Shown here: positions 25,776 through 34,464 of the stretch, in pieces | Layout: every line of letters begins with the position of its first letter | Position numbering within the stretch: the stretch's first letter is position 1 | Assembly (NCBI GenBank): GCA_020634495.1 | Contig: JACKBR010000033.1 | Coordinates: 1 to 54,641, forward strand | DNA length: 54,641 nucleotides | Direction: 5' to 3' | DNA from: Ardenticatenaceae bacterium | GTDB lineage: Bacteria > Chloroflexota > Anaerolineae > Promineifilales > Promineifilaceae | The notes under the pieces: model-generated | What the model was told of the DNA's origin: nothing | The model's database searches: none | What the model saw: the letters and a program-made list of their open reading frames with translations, nothing else | Position numbers and translations under genes: made by a program

Positions 25776-26879
25776 ATGACTTTTCAGACATCGGGCTATG
25801 ATAAGCGGAAAAGAGCACAACTCCGAAGTTTAATGATCCAACACTTTGATATGCAAGATATTAAAGACTTATGTTTTGATCTAAGGATTGATTTTGAGAA
25901 TCTGGGTGCAGGGAGTAACAAAAACGAGAAAGTTCGGGCGTTGATCCTTTTCATGGAGAATCGCCTTGAGTTGAACCAACTTGTTGAAGTTACGAAGAGT
26001 GTTCGGCCACAAGTGGAGTGGCCAAGTTTCCCTGGATTGGAACCTGAAGATGTTTCATTTGAGAAAAATAAGGTAGATCTGGAGGTTTTAGAGGCTACAT
26101 TTGGGATTCAGACTGGTTTTACTGACTTAGATGGTGTTATCGGCGTTTTACATAATGGTTCATTAAATATTGTTGCAAGTAGGCCAGGTTTAGGCAAATC
26201 ATCTTTGGTAACCACGATCACAATGGTTGCGACGATGCGGTATGAGAAGCGGGTTGCGTTTTTCTCACTTCAAATGTCTAATAAACATTTGCAAAACAGA
26301 ATAATATCTTCCGAAGCAAGAATAGAATATCAACGACTCATCCGTCGAAATTTTCATGAGTTTGAATTGCCAATTTTTATGGAGGCGATTGGACGCTTGG
26401 CTGAATCACAACTCATAATAGTTGATGACGCTTTTCTCACACCGATGGCAATTCGGGATATGTGTCACAAGATTTATAATGATAAGGGCTTAGACTTAAT
26501 AGTAATTGATGGAATTGAACTTATTCAATCTCATACTCATTACCCAACTATTTTTGAGGAAAAGAATGAAATTGCTCGTTATTTAAAGAATTTAGCTCGC
26601 GAGCTGAACATACCAATTTTGCTTACCTCTCAAGTATCCGTCCAGGTGGAGGAGAGATTTGCAAGACAGCCTTTATTAAATGATTTGCCTGGTGATATTG
26701 GTCAATTTGCTGATACTGTTATCTTTATTAAAAGGGAAGAAGATTCCGTAGACAGGTCAATGATCGCTGAAATACAATTAGTAAAGCACAGAGATGGTCA
26801 CGAGGGATATATCAATTTGTATTGGGATACCAAGCTTATGACCTTCAAGAATCTTCAGCGACTTGAAGTAAACCTCTAA
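25776..26879 (+). CDS. EAD-like domain fused to a DnaB-type RecA-fold ATPase
   Basis: 367 residues. Residues about 1-75 look like an effector-associated (death-like) adaptor domain: LRSLMIQHFDMQDIKDLCFD, NKNEKVRALILFMENR, LNQLVEVTKSVRP. Residues about 100-367 match the DnaB C-terminal helicase domain: Walker A ASRPGLGKSSL, FFSLQMSNKHLQ, Walker B LIVIDGIEL, LARELNIPILLTSQVS and GQFADTVIFIKREED. The DnaB N-terminal collar domain is absent and the LRESG motif is altered to LPGDI. The gene is AT-rich, lacks the ACGGCCGT motif and uses codons unlike its neighbours, which suggests acquisition. EAD domains occur in bacterial conflict (defence) systems, so a sensor/effector ATPase is a reasonable guess. 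RBS TAGGAA. Confidence 0.75.
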   Translation: MTFQTSGYDKRKRAQLRSLMIQHFDMQDIKDLCFDLRIDFENLGAGSNKNEKVRALILFMENRLELNQLVEVTKSVRPQVEWPSFPGLEPEDVSFEKNKVDLEVLEATFGIQTGFTDLDGVIGVLHNGSLNIVASRPGLGKSSLVTTITMVATMRYEKRVAFFSLQMSNKHLQNRIISSEARIEYQRLIRRNFHEFELPIFMEAIGRLAESQLIIVDDAFLTPMAIRDMCHKIYNDKGLDLIVIDGIELIQSHTHYPTIFEEKNEIARYLKNLARELNIPILLTSQVSVQVEERFARQPLLNDLPGDIGQFADTVIFIKREEDSVDRSMIAEIQLVKHRDGHEGYINLYWDTKLMTFKNLQRLEVNL

Positions 26880-26948
26880 CATACCTTCCCCATAAAACGG
26901 CCGTTATTCACCAAAACTATTCTATTGCCTGAATTTTGAAATTATCTA

Positions 26949-27236
26949 TCAATCACAAAAAGGGAAGGGGACGAGTACGATTTTATTTTCAACTTCAAAT
27001 GGCTTGCCATCATCTATGGTGTAAATGTCTTCTGCCGCATCGTGCAGAAATTGAAACGCTGGATTTTTTGAGGCTGCTTTCAGCCATTCGTTTTCAGAGA
27101 TTTCTTCATCAGCCGTTGTTAGGACGATGACGCGCACACGTTTGGGGCCGGTAATGGGTAATTTACCGTCCAAATGGAGCTGGTTGTGCTCATCTATTGT
27201 TCCGGTCATTTCAACGGCCGTCATTTGTGTTTGCAT
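26949..27236 (-). CDS. Antitoxin-like protein run into a truncated PemK/MazF-type toxin start
   Basis: 95 residues. Residues 1-80 resemble antitoxins with a short beta N-terminus (GTIDEHNQLHLDGKLPITGPKRVRVIVL) and end ...IYTIDDGKPFEV, typical of the C-terminal end of toxin-binding antitoxins. The final residues, NKIVLVPFPFCD, look like the first strand of a PemK/MazF-family toxin (pattern DIVLVPFPFTD), then the frame stops. I infer a deletion that fused the antitoxin to the toxin start and removed the rest. Downstream (26881-26948) only an ACGGCCGT copy is visible. Confidence 0.55.
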   Translation of the reverse strand: MQTQMTAVEMTGTIDEHNQLHLDGKLPITGPKRVRVIVLTTADEEISENEWLKAASKNPAFQFLHDAAEDIYTIDDGKPFEVENKIVLVPFPFCD

Positions 27237-27331
27237 CTTTTTCTCTTAAAAAGTTACTTTTCTGTTTGTTGCCAGGGCATTATTGCATTAAACGGCCGTA
27301 TTCTAGCACAACCTTTTCCGCGAAACGGCCG

Positions 27332-27850
27332 TTATCCACCAGAACCACTGAGTCGGGCAATTTGTTGTCTCAACCGGATCGCTTCTTGTTCAAGTTCGCG
27401 AATTCGCTGCTGAAGCTGGTGGGTAATCGCTTCGCTGTGCTGTAATGCTTCTTCCAGTTCACGATAGCGCTGCCAATTAAGTCGCCAAACAACAAGTTGA
27501 GGTCGGTTTAGATGTAAGCGGCGAATGTGAAACCAGCCTTGTCGGGTTGAGCCTTCCAGCCGTCCGCTGGCTGTTAGTTTGAAATGTACTGCAGGATCAT
27601 CTTCGCCGGGGTGTAAGAGATACAAACTCTTGGGGTCATTTTCGTCGGGCCAATAGTTGCCCTTAAAACGATTGCAGTGAACACAGGCATAGACTAAGTT
27701 ACCCAGCTTGTCACTACCGCCTTTGGTAACGGGGCGATAATGGTCTATCTCTAGCTGACCACCAATGTCAGATTCAGATACGCCGCAATAGCCGCAGGAG
27801 AAGCCGAAAGCCTTGCGTATGGCCTGCCGATTAGTGGCGGTGATGCTCAT
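27332..27850 (-). CDS. HNH endonuclease with C-terminal coiled coil
   Basis: 172 residues. HNH domain in the first 65 residues with CGYCGVSE, LEIDHYRPVTKGGSDKLGNL and YACVHCNRFKG: two Cys pairs for structural zinc and the His-Asn-His core. The middle region (about 70-130) is of unknown type, and residues 130-172 form a Glu/Gln-rich coiled coil. Its start overlaps the upstream coiled-coil gene by 4 bp (ATGA), so the two are co-translated. It could be a free-standing nuclease or a small defence or homing-type enzyme. Confidence 0.85.
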   Translation of the reverse strand: MSITATNRQAIRKAFGFSCGYCGVSESDIGGQLEIDHYRPVTKGGSDKLGNLVYACVHCNRFKGNYWPDENDPKSLYLLHPGEDDPAVHFKLTASGRLEGSTRQGWFHIRRLHLNRPQLVVWRLNWQRYRELEEALQHSEAITHQLQQRIRELEQEAIRLRQQIARLSGSGG

Positions 27851-28209
27851 CCTGGTGTTAAGGTATCGCCAGTTAGGAGGGTATACCGCTCACGAATTTG
27901 TGCCTGGCGGTGGTCAAAATCGCGCAGCCATTGTTTGGATTCAGAAGTGAGTTGGTCTTGTTGATGCAGCAGTTGGGCCAGCTCTTCATTTTCGTACTGG
28001 CGCTGTTGCAGCCTGGCTTCCAACTCTGCGTTTGCCTGTTGGAGTTTGGCAATTGAAGGTAACAGGGCATCGTCTGCCGCTTGGGTTAGGGCGGCCATCA
28101 AGCTGTCCAGCTCTCGTTGTTCTAGTTGGGTCAATGATCCCATTGTTTCGCGCTGGCGTAGCTCATCAAATCGCGCTTGCTTTTCACTGGTCCAGTTCAT
28201 GGTTGTCAC
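27847..28209 (-). CDS. Coiled-coil protein upstream of HNH endonuclease
   Basis: 120 residues, mostly helical: an N-terminal segment (TSEKQARFDELRQRETMGS) and a heptad-patterned stretch rich in Leu, Gln and Glu (about 30-105). No catalytic motif. The 4-bp overlap with the HNH gene suggests a partner or regulator of the nuclease; no closer function can be given. Confidence 0.75.
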   Translation of the reverse strand: MTTMNWTSEKQARFDELRQRETMGSLTQLEQRELDSLMAALTQAADDALLPSIAKLQQANAELEARLQQRQYENEELAQLLHQQDQLTSESKQWLRDFDHRQAQIRERYTLLTGDTLTPG

Positions 28210-28296
28210 CTCTTGATATTTGCGGGGGCATTATAGCATTAAACGGCCGTATCCCCGCACCACCTTCTCAAAATTCACCAAAAATGCAAAATATAA

Positions 28297-28331
28297 TTGA
28301 CATTATGCAAACTATATTTTACAATGCTGCC
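28297..28331 (+). promoter_or_regulatory. XRE gene promoter, near-leaderless, with repeated operator word
   Basis: TTGACA at 28297-28302 and TACAAT at 28320-28325 with 17 bp between. Transcription would begin near the ATG at 28332, so the mRNA has little or no leader. The word ATGCAAAATATAAT (about 28284) recurs as ATGCAAACTATATT (about 28305), one about 21 bp after the other, on the same helix face; these are candidate operators for autoregulation. Confidence 0.65.
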
Positions 28332-28553
28332 ATGCGTGATATTCAGATTGGCAATAAGGTGAAGTTGGCCCGGATTGAAGCAGACCTGACCCAGCAAGAA
28401 CTGGCGGAGCGGGTGAGCGTGACCCGGCAGACGATTGGCCTTATTGAAAGCGACAGGTACAACCCGACAATCAAACTATGCCTGATGTTGGCTCAGGTTT
28501 TGGGCAAGCGTCTGGATGAACTGTTTTGGATTGCCGAGTTGGCGGAGGATTGA
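28332..28553 (+). CDS. Small XRE-family HTH regulator
   Basis: 73 residues, essentially a single helix-turn-helix domain (GNKVKLARIEADLTQQELAERVSVTRQTIGLIE), close to the YozG type. ATG 28332 is preferred to upstream in-frame Mets because the promoter ends at 28325. The following membrane-protein gene starts 1 bp after its stop, the usual pairing for this regulator type. Confidence 0.88.
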   Translation: MRDIQIGNKVKLARIEADLTQQELAERVSVTRQTIGLIESDRYNPTIKLCLMLAQVLGKRLDELFWIAELAED

Positions 28554-28554
28554 A

Positions 28555-28974
28555 ATGAATTTTGATGAACGTTCGCAGCAAGTAGCGGGGCAAAGCGCCA
28601 TGATTATGCTGGGCTTAACCCAAACGGCCCTGGGCGTCATTTTGCTGATTCGACTCTATGTTTTGGATCAACCTGATTCTGAACTACGGGATATTCAGTG
28701 GGTGCTGCTCGGTTCGATTGTGGGCTATTTTGTGCTCCGCTCCTTTTTGGGCGGCATCATGCCCGTGCCGACGATGAAGCAGGCGATTTTGGCTTACGTG
28801 GGTCTGGTGGTTTTTCTGTTTGTGGTGTTGAGCCTTTGGCTGGGCTTGCCGGATTTATCTGAATGGACGAACAATGTGCTGCCAGCCATTCTTGGGCCTG
28901 CCATCATCGTGGGGGGCTATTGGCTGATTGCGGCGTTGGGCAAGCGGCGGATCGAGCGGGAGATATTTGATTAA
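28555..28974 (+). CDS. Four-helix integral membrane protein paired with XRE regulator
   Basis: 139 residues with about four hydrophobic segments (14-34, 45-67, 77-98, 108-130), no catalytic motif. ATG 28555 is 1 bp after the regulator stop, with GGAGG upstream. XRE regulator plus small membrane protein operons are common in Gram-positives and Chloroflexota; function unknown. Confidence 0.75.
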   Translation: MNFDERSQQVAGQSAMIMLGLTQTALGVILLIRLYVLDQPDSELRDIQWVLLGSIVGYFVLRSFLGGIMPVPTMKQAILAYVGLVVFLFVVLSLWLGLPDLSEWTNNVLPAILGPAIIVGGYWLIAALGKRRIEREIFD

Positions 28975-29009
28975 TTTTTGCCACAGAGGACACAGAGAAA
29001 TGAGAGAAT

Positions 29010-29045
29010 GGGGAAGGGTTGAAAACGGCCGTTCCCCACTTTTTT
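29010..29045 (+). terminator. Terminator after the XRE/membrane protein operon
   Basis: Arms GGGGAA and TTCCCC followed by ACTTTTTTT. The loop reads GGGTTGAAAACGGCCG, nearly identical to the loop of the terminator at 15262, and includes an ACGGCCGT copy. Confidence 0.75.
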
Positions 29046-29070
29046 ATCACGGATGCCATAAATACAGTGT

Positions 29071-29177
29071 TTGTCATTCTGATCGCAGGGAAGAATCCCC
29101 TTGAAGACCATCCAGTAAACGTCATGCCCCCGAAGGATGAACTCCGTAGGGATGCTTCGTTTTACTCAGCATGACAA
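29071..29177. repeat. GTCATTCTGA/TCAGCATGAC bounded repeat
   Basis: About 107-bp segment bounded by inverted ends TTGTCATTCTGA and TCAGCATGACAA (11 of 12 matching) with internal GAAGAATCCC and GAAGGATGA words. It has no open frame of note and fills the gap before the convergent TorD-like gene. Confidence 0.6.
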
Positions 29178-29189
29178 GTTGCGTCGTTT

Positions 29190-30194
29190 CTATTCCGCAA
29201 TCGAGGATGCCATCAACTCCAAAACCATCTGCTCCGTGGCGGCGGCGCGGGCCTGCCAGGGCTGGATGAAGGGGGCGGTTTTGGGGTATTGGCTGATGAG
29301 TTCCTGGTAGCTGGTTTGCCATCTTTGGCAGGTTTCTTGCAGGGCAGTGAGAAGTAAAGGGAGGGCGTCGTACTGCACGGCCGTTCGTAACAAATTCAGC
29401 AGCATCATCTCCCGGCTGCCAAAACCACGCGGCAGGTCAAACTGGCGGCCTAGCTGCCCGATGTCGTCCCGGCTGAGATAAATGCCGCTAAAGGCAGGTA
29501 GCAGCAGGAAGTGGGCAATTTCCTTGAAGCCGGTTTTGTCATTGGCCAGAATATTTTGCATTGGAGGGAGAAAGGAGGGTAGAGGAGAAACGGCCGTTTC
29601 CCCAAAATGTTCCAACAATAATGCCTGGATTAGCCGGGCCAGTTCAGCAAATAACGAATTGGACTGGTTCTGGATGGCCAGCAGACAGGGCACACTCCAG
29701 CGCAGGACATGCGCCTGTAAAAATGCTCGCTGTGTAGATTGAAGCTGTTTGGCTTGCTGAGGTGAATCTGCCTCCCAGGCATCCGCTTCCTGGTTGGTAA
29801 GGAAGCCAAGAAAAGCCAACGCCTGGCCAAAATGGTCGGCTTCCGTTTCGGCTGGCGCAGAGCCAAAGCCATGCTGACGAAAAAATTGACCTACAACGGC
29901 CGTTCTTTCACCGCCCACCAGCCCATCGCTGCTCAAAAAGAAACTTTCATAAGCAAATACGTTGAACTGGAACAGCGCATGATGGCTGGCAGCGGCGGCG
30001 TCAGCGTTGAATGGCTTGGGCAGAACGGCCGTTAATTCCGGTATTTGTTGGACGTATGGTAGGGAAACGGCCGTAATCCCCTGCAAATAAAGCTGGCTAA
30101 ATAAACGGTAGCTGTAACTTCTAGCGCGCGCTTGTTGAGCTTGGCTTAAGCCTGACCCACTCAGTGTGGGGGAGCCGGGTTTGGAAGAAGGCAT
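29190..30194 (-). CDS. TorD/DmsD-family molybdoenzyme chaperone
   Basis: About 334 residues, all-helical. It shows the pattern of cytoplasmic maturation chaperones for molybdopterin enzymes (ETEADHFGQALAFLGFLTNQE, with FLQAHVLRWSVPCLL further on). ATG 30194 gives a 74-bp overlap with the upstream YeeE/YedE gene; no better start is visible downstream, so either the overlap is real or one gene has a shifted end. In context it most likely serves the molybdopterin oxidoreductase at 35481. Five ACGGCCGT copies. Confidence 0.75.
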   Translation of the reverse strand: MPSSKPGSPTLSGSGLSQAQQARARSYSYRLFSQLYLQGITAVSLPYVQQIPELTAVLPKPFNADAAAASHHALFQFNVFAYESFFLSSDGLVGGERTAVVGQFFRQHGFGSAPAETEADHFGQALAFLGFLTNQEADAWEADSPQQAKQLQSTQRAFLQAHVLRWSVPCLLAIQNQSNSLFAELARLIQALLLEHFGETAVSPLPSFLPPMQNILANDKTGFKEIAHFLLLPAFSGIYLSRDDIGQLGRQFDLPRGFGSREMMLLNLLRTAVQYDALPLLLTALQETCQRWQTSYQELISQYPKTAPFIQPWQARAAATEQMVLELMASSIAE

Positions 30195-30582
30195 ACAAAT
30201 ACATTCCTGTGAGTGCACCAAAAAAAGTGATGACCATTAAAAAGTTACCGGCACCAATATGGGCATAAATGGGGCCGGGGCAAGCGCCAGTGATCGCCCA
30301 GCCCATGCCAAAAATGGTGCCACCCACAACGTTTCCAGGGTGCAACGGCCGTTCCTTGATCACAATTGACTCCCCTTCCACCGTCCGCGCCTCCAGGCGA
30401 CGAATCAGAAAAACGGAAACCAGGCCAACACCAATTGCCGAACAAATGACCAGATACATGTAAGGCTCTTTGAATTGAAACATATCATTGATGCGGAACC
30501 AGGAAATTACCTGTGATTTAATCAACACAATCCCAAAATAAATGCCAACCAGCAGCGTCATCAGTTTGTTTTTAACAGTCAT
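30121..30582 (-). CDS. YeeE/YedE-family sulfur transporter subunit (second)
   Basis: 153 residues, four hydrophobic segments, with the family motif GMGWAITGACPGPIYAHIGAG carrying the conserved Cys of YeeE/YedE (TsuA-like) proteins that import thiosulfate or sulfur compounds. RBS AGGAG lies 6 bp before the ATG and directly abuts a CTATCCGA element. Works as a pair with the gene at 30698. Confidence 0.85.
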   Translation of the reverse strand: MTVKNKLMTLLVGIYFGIVLIKSQVISWFRINDMFQFKEPYMYLVICSAIGVGLVSVFLIRRLEARTVEGESIVIKERPLHPGNVVGGTIFGMGWAITGACPGPIYAHIGAGNFLMVITFFGALTGMYLYAFFQTRLPHTEWVRLKPSSTSAR

Positions 30583-30592
30583 GGCAAACTCC

Positions 30593-30702
30593 TAAGAATC
30601 TATCCGAAATAAGTCACAGAGGAAAAAGAGAATCTAGAGTCTTTGAACCTAACCTCAAAAACCTCTGTGTACTCTGTGGCTAATATTCAGATAGGCATTA
30701 AG
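30593..30702. repeat. CTATCCGA element, copy 2 of 3
   Basis: Fills the gap between the two YeeE/YedE genes. Its right end carries the TAA stop (30698-30700, minus strand) of the upstream gene, and its left end touches the AGGAG ribosome site of the downstream gene. Confidence 0.85.
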
Positions 30703-31189
30703 GTAAAAAGAGCGGCAAAATAAACCAGGTTGAAATCAACCCACCAACAAAAAAGAAAACTGTGGCCACCAGGCTAGAAAGATTCAGCGCCGAGATGCCC
30801 ATGATGGTGTGCCCGGAGGTACAGCCACCCGCATACCGCGTGCCAAAGCCAATCAAAATCCCGCCGATAAAAAGGCCAATGACCCCCAGCGGAGAGGCGT
30901 AAAATGCAGGCAAAAAGGCACCTGGCTCGCTAGAAAGTAAATAATTTCCCACAAAGCCGCCAATTAACACGCCAATGACAAAAACAATACTGCGCGTATG
31001 ATCGCGCCAGTTGTAATCCTTGCTTAAATAAGGCAATTTGGTATTGGGCATACAAGCAGCACCAATGTGGCGCAAACTGCTAGAAATGCCAAAATTTTTG
31101 CCGGTAAGCAACAGCAAAATGGGTACCGTAAGGCCGATGAGGGGACCAGAAACATACCAGGGCCACGGCTCTAAAAGCCATTCTAACAT
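30698..31189 (-). CDS. YeeE/YedE-family sulfur transporter subunit (first)
   Basis: 163 residues with about five hydrophobic segments and the signature [19 protein letters not shown] (conserved Cys). ATG 31189 follows AGGAGAGAAAG; the frame is open further upstream but that part overlaps a hairpin and repeats. Half-length YeeE proteins usually occur as two adjacent genes, as here. It lies directly downstream of the metallo-beta-lactamase/rhodanese gene, supporting a role in importing sulfur substrates. Confidence 0.85.
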   Translation of the reverse strand: MLEWLLEPWPWYVSGPLIGLTVPILLLLTGKNFGISSSLRHIGAACMPNTKLPYLSKDYNWRDHTRSIVFVIGVLIGGFVGNYLLSSEPGAFLPAFYASPLGVIGLFIGGILIGFGTRYAGGCTSGHTIMGISALNLSSLVATVFFFVGGLISTWFILPLFLP

Positions 31190-31280
31190 CTTTCTCTCCT
31201 TGCTTATGTGGTTGTTGATCAGGCTTAGGTCATTACAAAACATCCGACATGCAGATGACTTCCATTTTTGCAATGCCAAA

Positions 31281-31319
31281 GGAGCAGGAAGAATCAGCCA
31301 GACTGCCTCTTCCTGCTCC
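31281..31319. terminator. Perfect 12-bp hairpin downstream of the MBL/rhodanese gene
   Basis: Arms GGAGCAGGAAGA and TCTTCCTGCTCC, loop of 15 nt, with only a short T-run on the minus strand. It probably ends or protects the transcript of the gene at 31550. Confidence 0.5.
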
Positions 31320-31382
31320 CCAAAACTATTTCTTCTCTTCTTGCCGCAAGCGCTAAGTACAAACAACAAAAAATTGATGATT

Positions 31383-31551
31383 GTAGCCGCAGTTTCTTGC
31401 TGCGTGCAGGTGGTGCGGAAAGAATCCGCGGCGGCGCACCCAACTTAGAATCTATCCGAAAAAGCCACAGAGGAAAAAGAGAATCTAGAGACTTTGAACC
31501 TAAACTCAAAAAACTCTGTGCACTCTGTGGCCAATATTCGGATAGGTATTT
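31383..31551. repeat. CCGCAGTTTCTT repeat copy 2 and CTATCCGA element copy 3
   Basis: Repeat B (31383-31437) followed by the third CTATCCGA element (31445-31551). The element's end supplies two bases of the TAA stop (31550-31552) of the MBL/rhodanese gene on the minus strand. Confidence 0.8.
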
Positions 31552-32977
31552 AGATATTGCAGACGTTTCCTTCGCCATCTAGCATGGGGAAACCCGCAGC
31601 TTCCCAGGCTTCCATGCCGCCAGTCACGTTGTACAAATGTTTGAAGCCTTTGCGCTTCATGATGCTAATGGCGGTGCTAGAGCGTTTGCCCGTGGCGCAG
31701 GTCACTGCGACGTGTTGTTCTTTTTGCAGGTTGAGGGTGTCTAGCTGGGCCGGGCTGGTGAGCTGGGGCACCATACGTGTAAAGGGCAAAAAATGGGCTT
31801 TTTCGATGTGTCCTTCGTCCCATTCTTCAGAATCGCGTACGTCTAGCACTTGCAGGCCGTTAACGGACAGTTTGTGATGCAAATCATGAACGTCCATTTG
31901 CTGAACGCATTCAGCATGGTTGCCTGCTTCCATCCAGGCATCAATACCGCCAACCAGGTAGCCTGCCACGCGGGTGTTCAGGGCGATGAAGGCCATTTTG
32001 TAGATTGCTTCCTGGGCTTCTTCATCATGGTCCATTAGCAGAATCAGGGGAGCATCATCGGGGGTCATCCAGCCAACGCGCTGTTCAAATTCGCTGCTAG
32101 AGAGCTGCACGTTGATGGAACCGGGGATGTGCCCTGCGCCGAATGTGGCTGAGGAACGGCCGTCCACTACCACAGCCCCATCCCCCATCATCTCTGTAAC
32201 CTGGCTGGCCGTCAGCGGTGTAGCTTTGGGAATCTGCTTGGTCAGCGGAATTTTACCTTGATTTGTCGCCACAATGTTCAGAATGTTGGCTGGTTTCAGC
32301 GGCTGATCATCCTGCATGTAGCGCACAAAGCGGTCTTTGTCTTTAATTTTTAGTGAATCATTGAAGCGTCGTTCATACCCAACCGTAGTGGCAACCTTGC
32401 CACTTGTCACGCGGCCTCAGGTAGACCCGGCAAGATGGCCGGGATACACCTCAACGTGGTCGGGCAAATTCAAAAAGCGGGGAATAGAGACATCAAACAA
32501 GACCGGCGCACCTTCGTCGCCAGCCTGAGCCAAGTCTGGGCGGGCCACGTCACCTACCATCACAAAATCGGCCGTTAAAATAAACCAGGGCTCGTCGCCG
32601 CGTGGAAAATCATAAACCAGCAAATTGATTTGCTCAGGACGGTGGCCGGGGACATGGACAATCTCCATGCCCACGCCGCCCATGCGAATCATGTCGCCAT
32701 GTTTCACGCGGGTGGCGTCATAAGTGATGTCTGCCAGCTCTGGCAAGATTAACTCGGCACCAGTTGCCTCTGCCAACCAGGTAGCTCCCGAAACATGGTC
32801 GGCATGGCTGTGCGAATCGATGACGTAGCGAATTTTTGACTTTTTCTCTTTGGCCATGTCGAGATAGGGCTGAATGTCCCACAGCGGATCAAAAACAGCG
32901 CATTCGCCTGTTTGTTGACAGCCAATCATGTAGGCGGCACACCCTGTCTCTTCACGGATTAAGGTTTCAAACCACAT
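31550..32977 (-). CDS. Selenocysteine-containing metallo-beta-lactamase/rhodanese protein (CstB-like persulfide dioxygenase/sulfurtransferase)
   Basis: 475 codons when the in-frame TGA at 32419-32417 is read as Sec187. N-terminal metallo-beta-lactamase domain with SHSHADH (His56, His58, Asp60, His61), His112, Asp143 and His181, then two rhodanese domains: a first without active Cys (about 265-360) and a second with TCATGKRSS (Cys427). The UGA lies in PGHLAGST-(TGA)-GRVTSGKVATTVGYERRFN; the family has PGHGAGSxCG there, so UGA replaces a conserved Cys six residues after the metal ligand His181. Both halves are in the same frame with no indel, and a SECIS-like hairpin follows the UGA. S. aureus CstB has this layout and oxidises persulfide to thiosulfate; that function is likely here too. 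Without read-through, a GTG at 32410 would give only the rhodanese part. Confidence 0.88.
32387..32419 (-). promoter_or_regulatory. SECIS element: UGA plus hairpin with AGGU loop
   Basis: On the minus strand, TGA (32419-32417), 12-nt spacer, arm AGTGGCA, loop AGGT, arm TGCCACT: seven perfect pairs. The loop begins 19 nt after UGA and contains G in its first two bases, meeting the usual bacterial SECIS rules. E. coli fdhF has an AGGUCU loop at a similar distance. The hairpin lies inside the coding sequence, as required for SelB-dependent decoding. Confidence 0.8.
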
Positions 32978-33105
32978 ATGATTTTTCCTCTTTCCTAATA
33001 ATTGTCAGTTCAGTGAAATGTATTATAGAAGTGGGTACCAGTGTATTGTTTTGATGCAAAATGCTGGTAAGGGCAATGTAATGATTTTGTAAGGATGTAT
33101 GGAGC

Positions 33106-33149
33106 GGTAATTGAGTAATTTTTACGACTTGCCCAATTACTCAATTACC
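33106..33149. repeat. GGTAATTGAG palindromic repeat
   Basis: Perfect 15-bp arms GGTAATTGAGTAATT and AATTACTCAATTACC, loop of 14 nt, 12 bp from the stop codon of the SQR-like gene. Related to 16171-16206. The rest of 32978-33105 holds no gene. Confidence 0.8.
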
Positions 33150-33160
33150 TGATTACCCTC

Positions 33161-34343
<1,183 letters not shown>

Positions 34344-34399
34344 GTGGGAATCTCCTTGGTTTCTTTCAAATTTCTGTTTTGGTTCAATTTGCGGAGTCC

Positions 34400-34438
34400 G
34401 CATCCTCAGATGCGGGTGGGTCGGGCATCTGAGGATGC
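34400..34438. repeat. GCATCCTCAGATGC inverted repeat
   Basis: Perfect 14-bp arms GCATCCTCAGATGC and GCATCTGAGGATGC in the gap between the DUF1641 and SQR-like genes. Could be a processing or partial termination hairpin within the operon. Confidence 0.7.
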
Positions 34439-34464
34439 CCTTCTCCTCCTGGAAGGGTGTCGAT

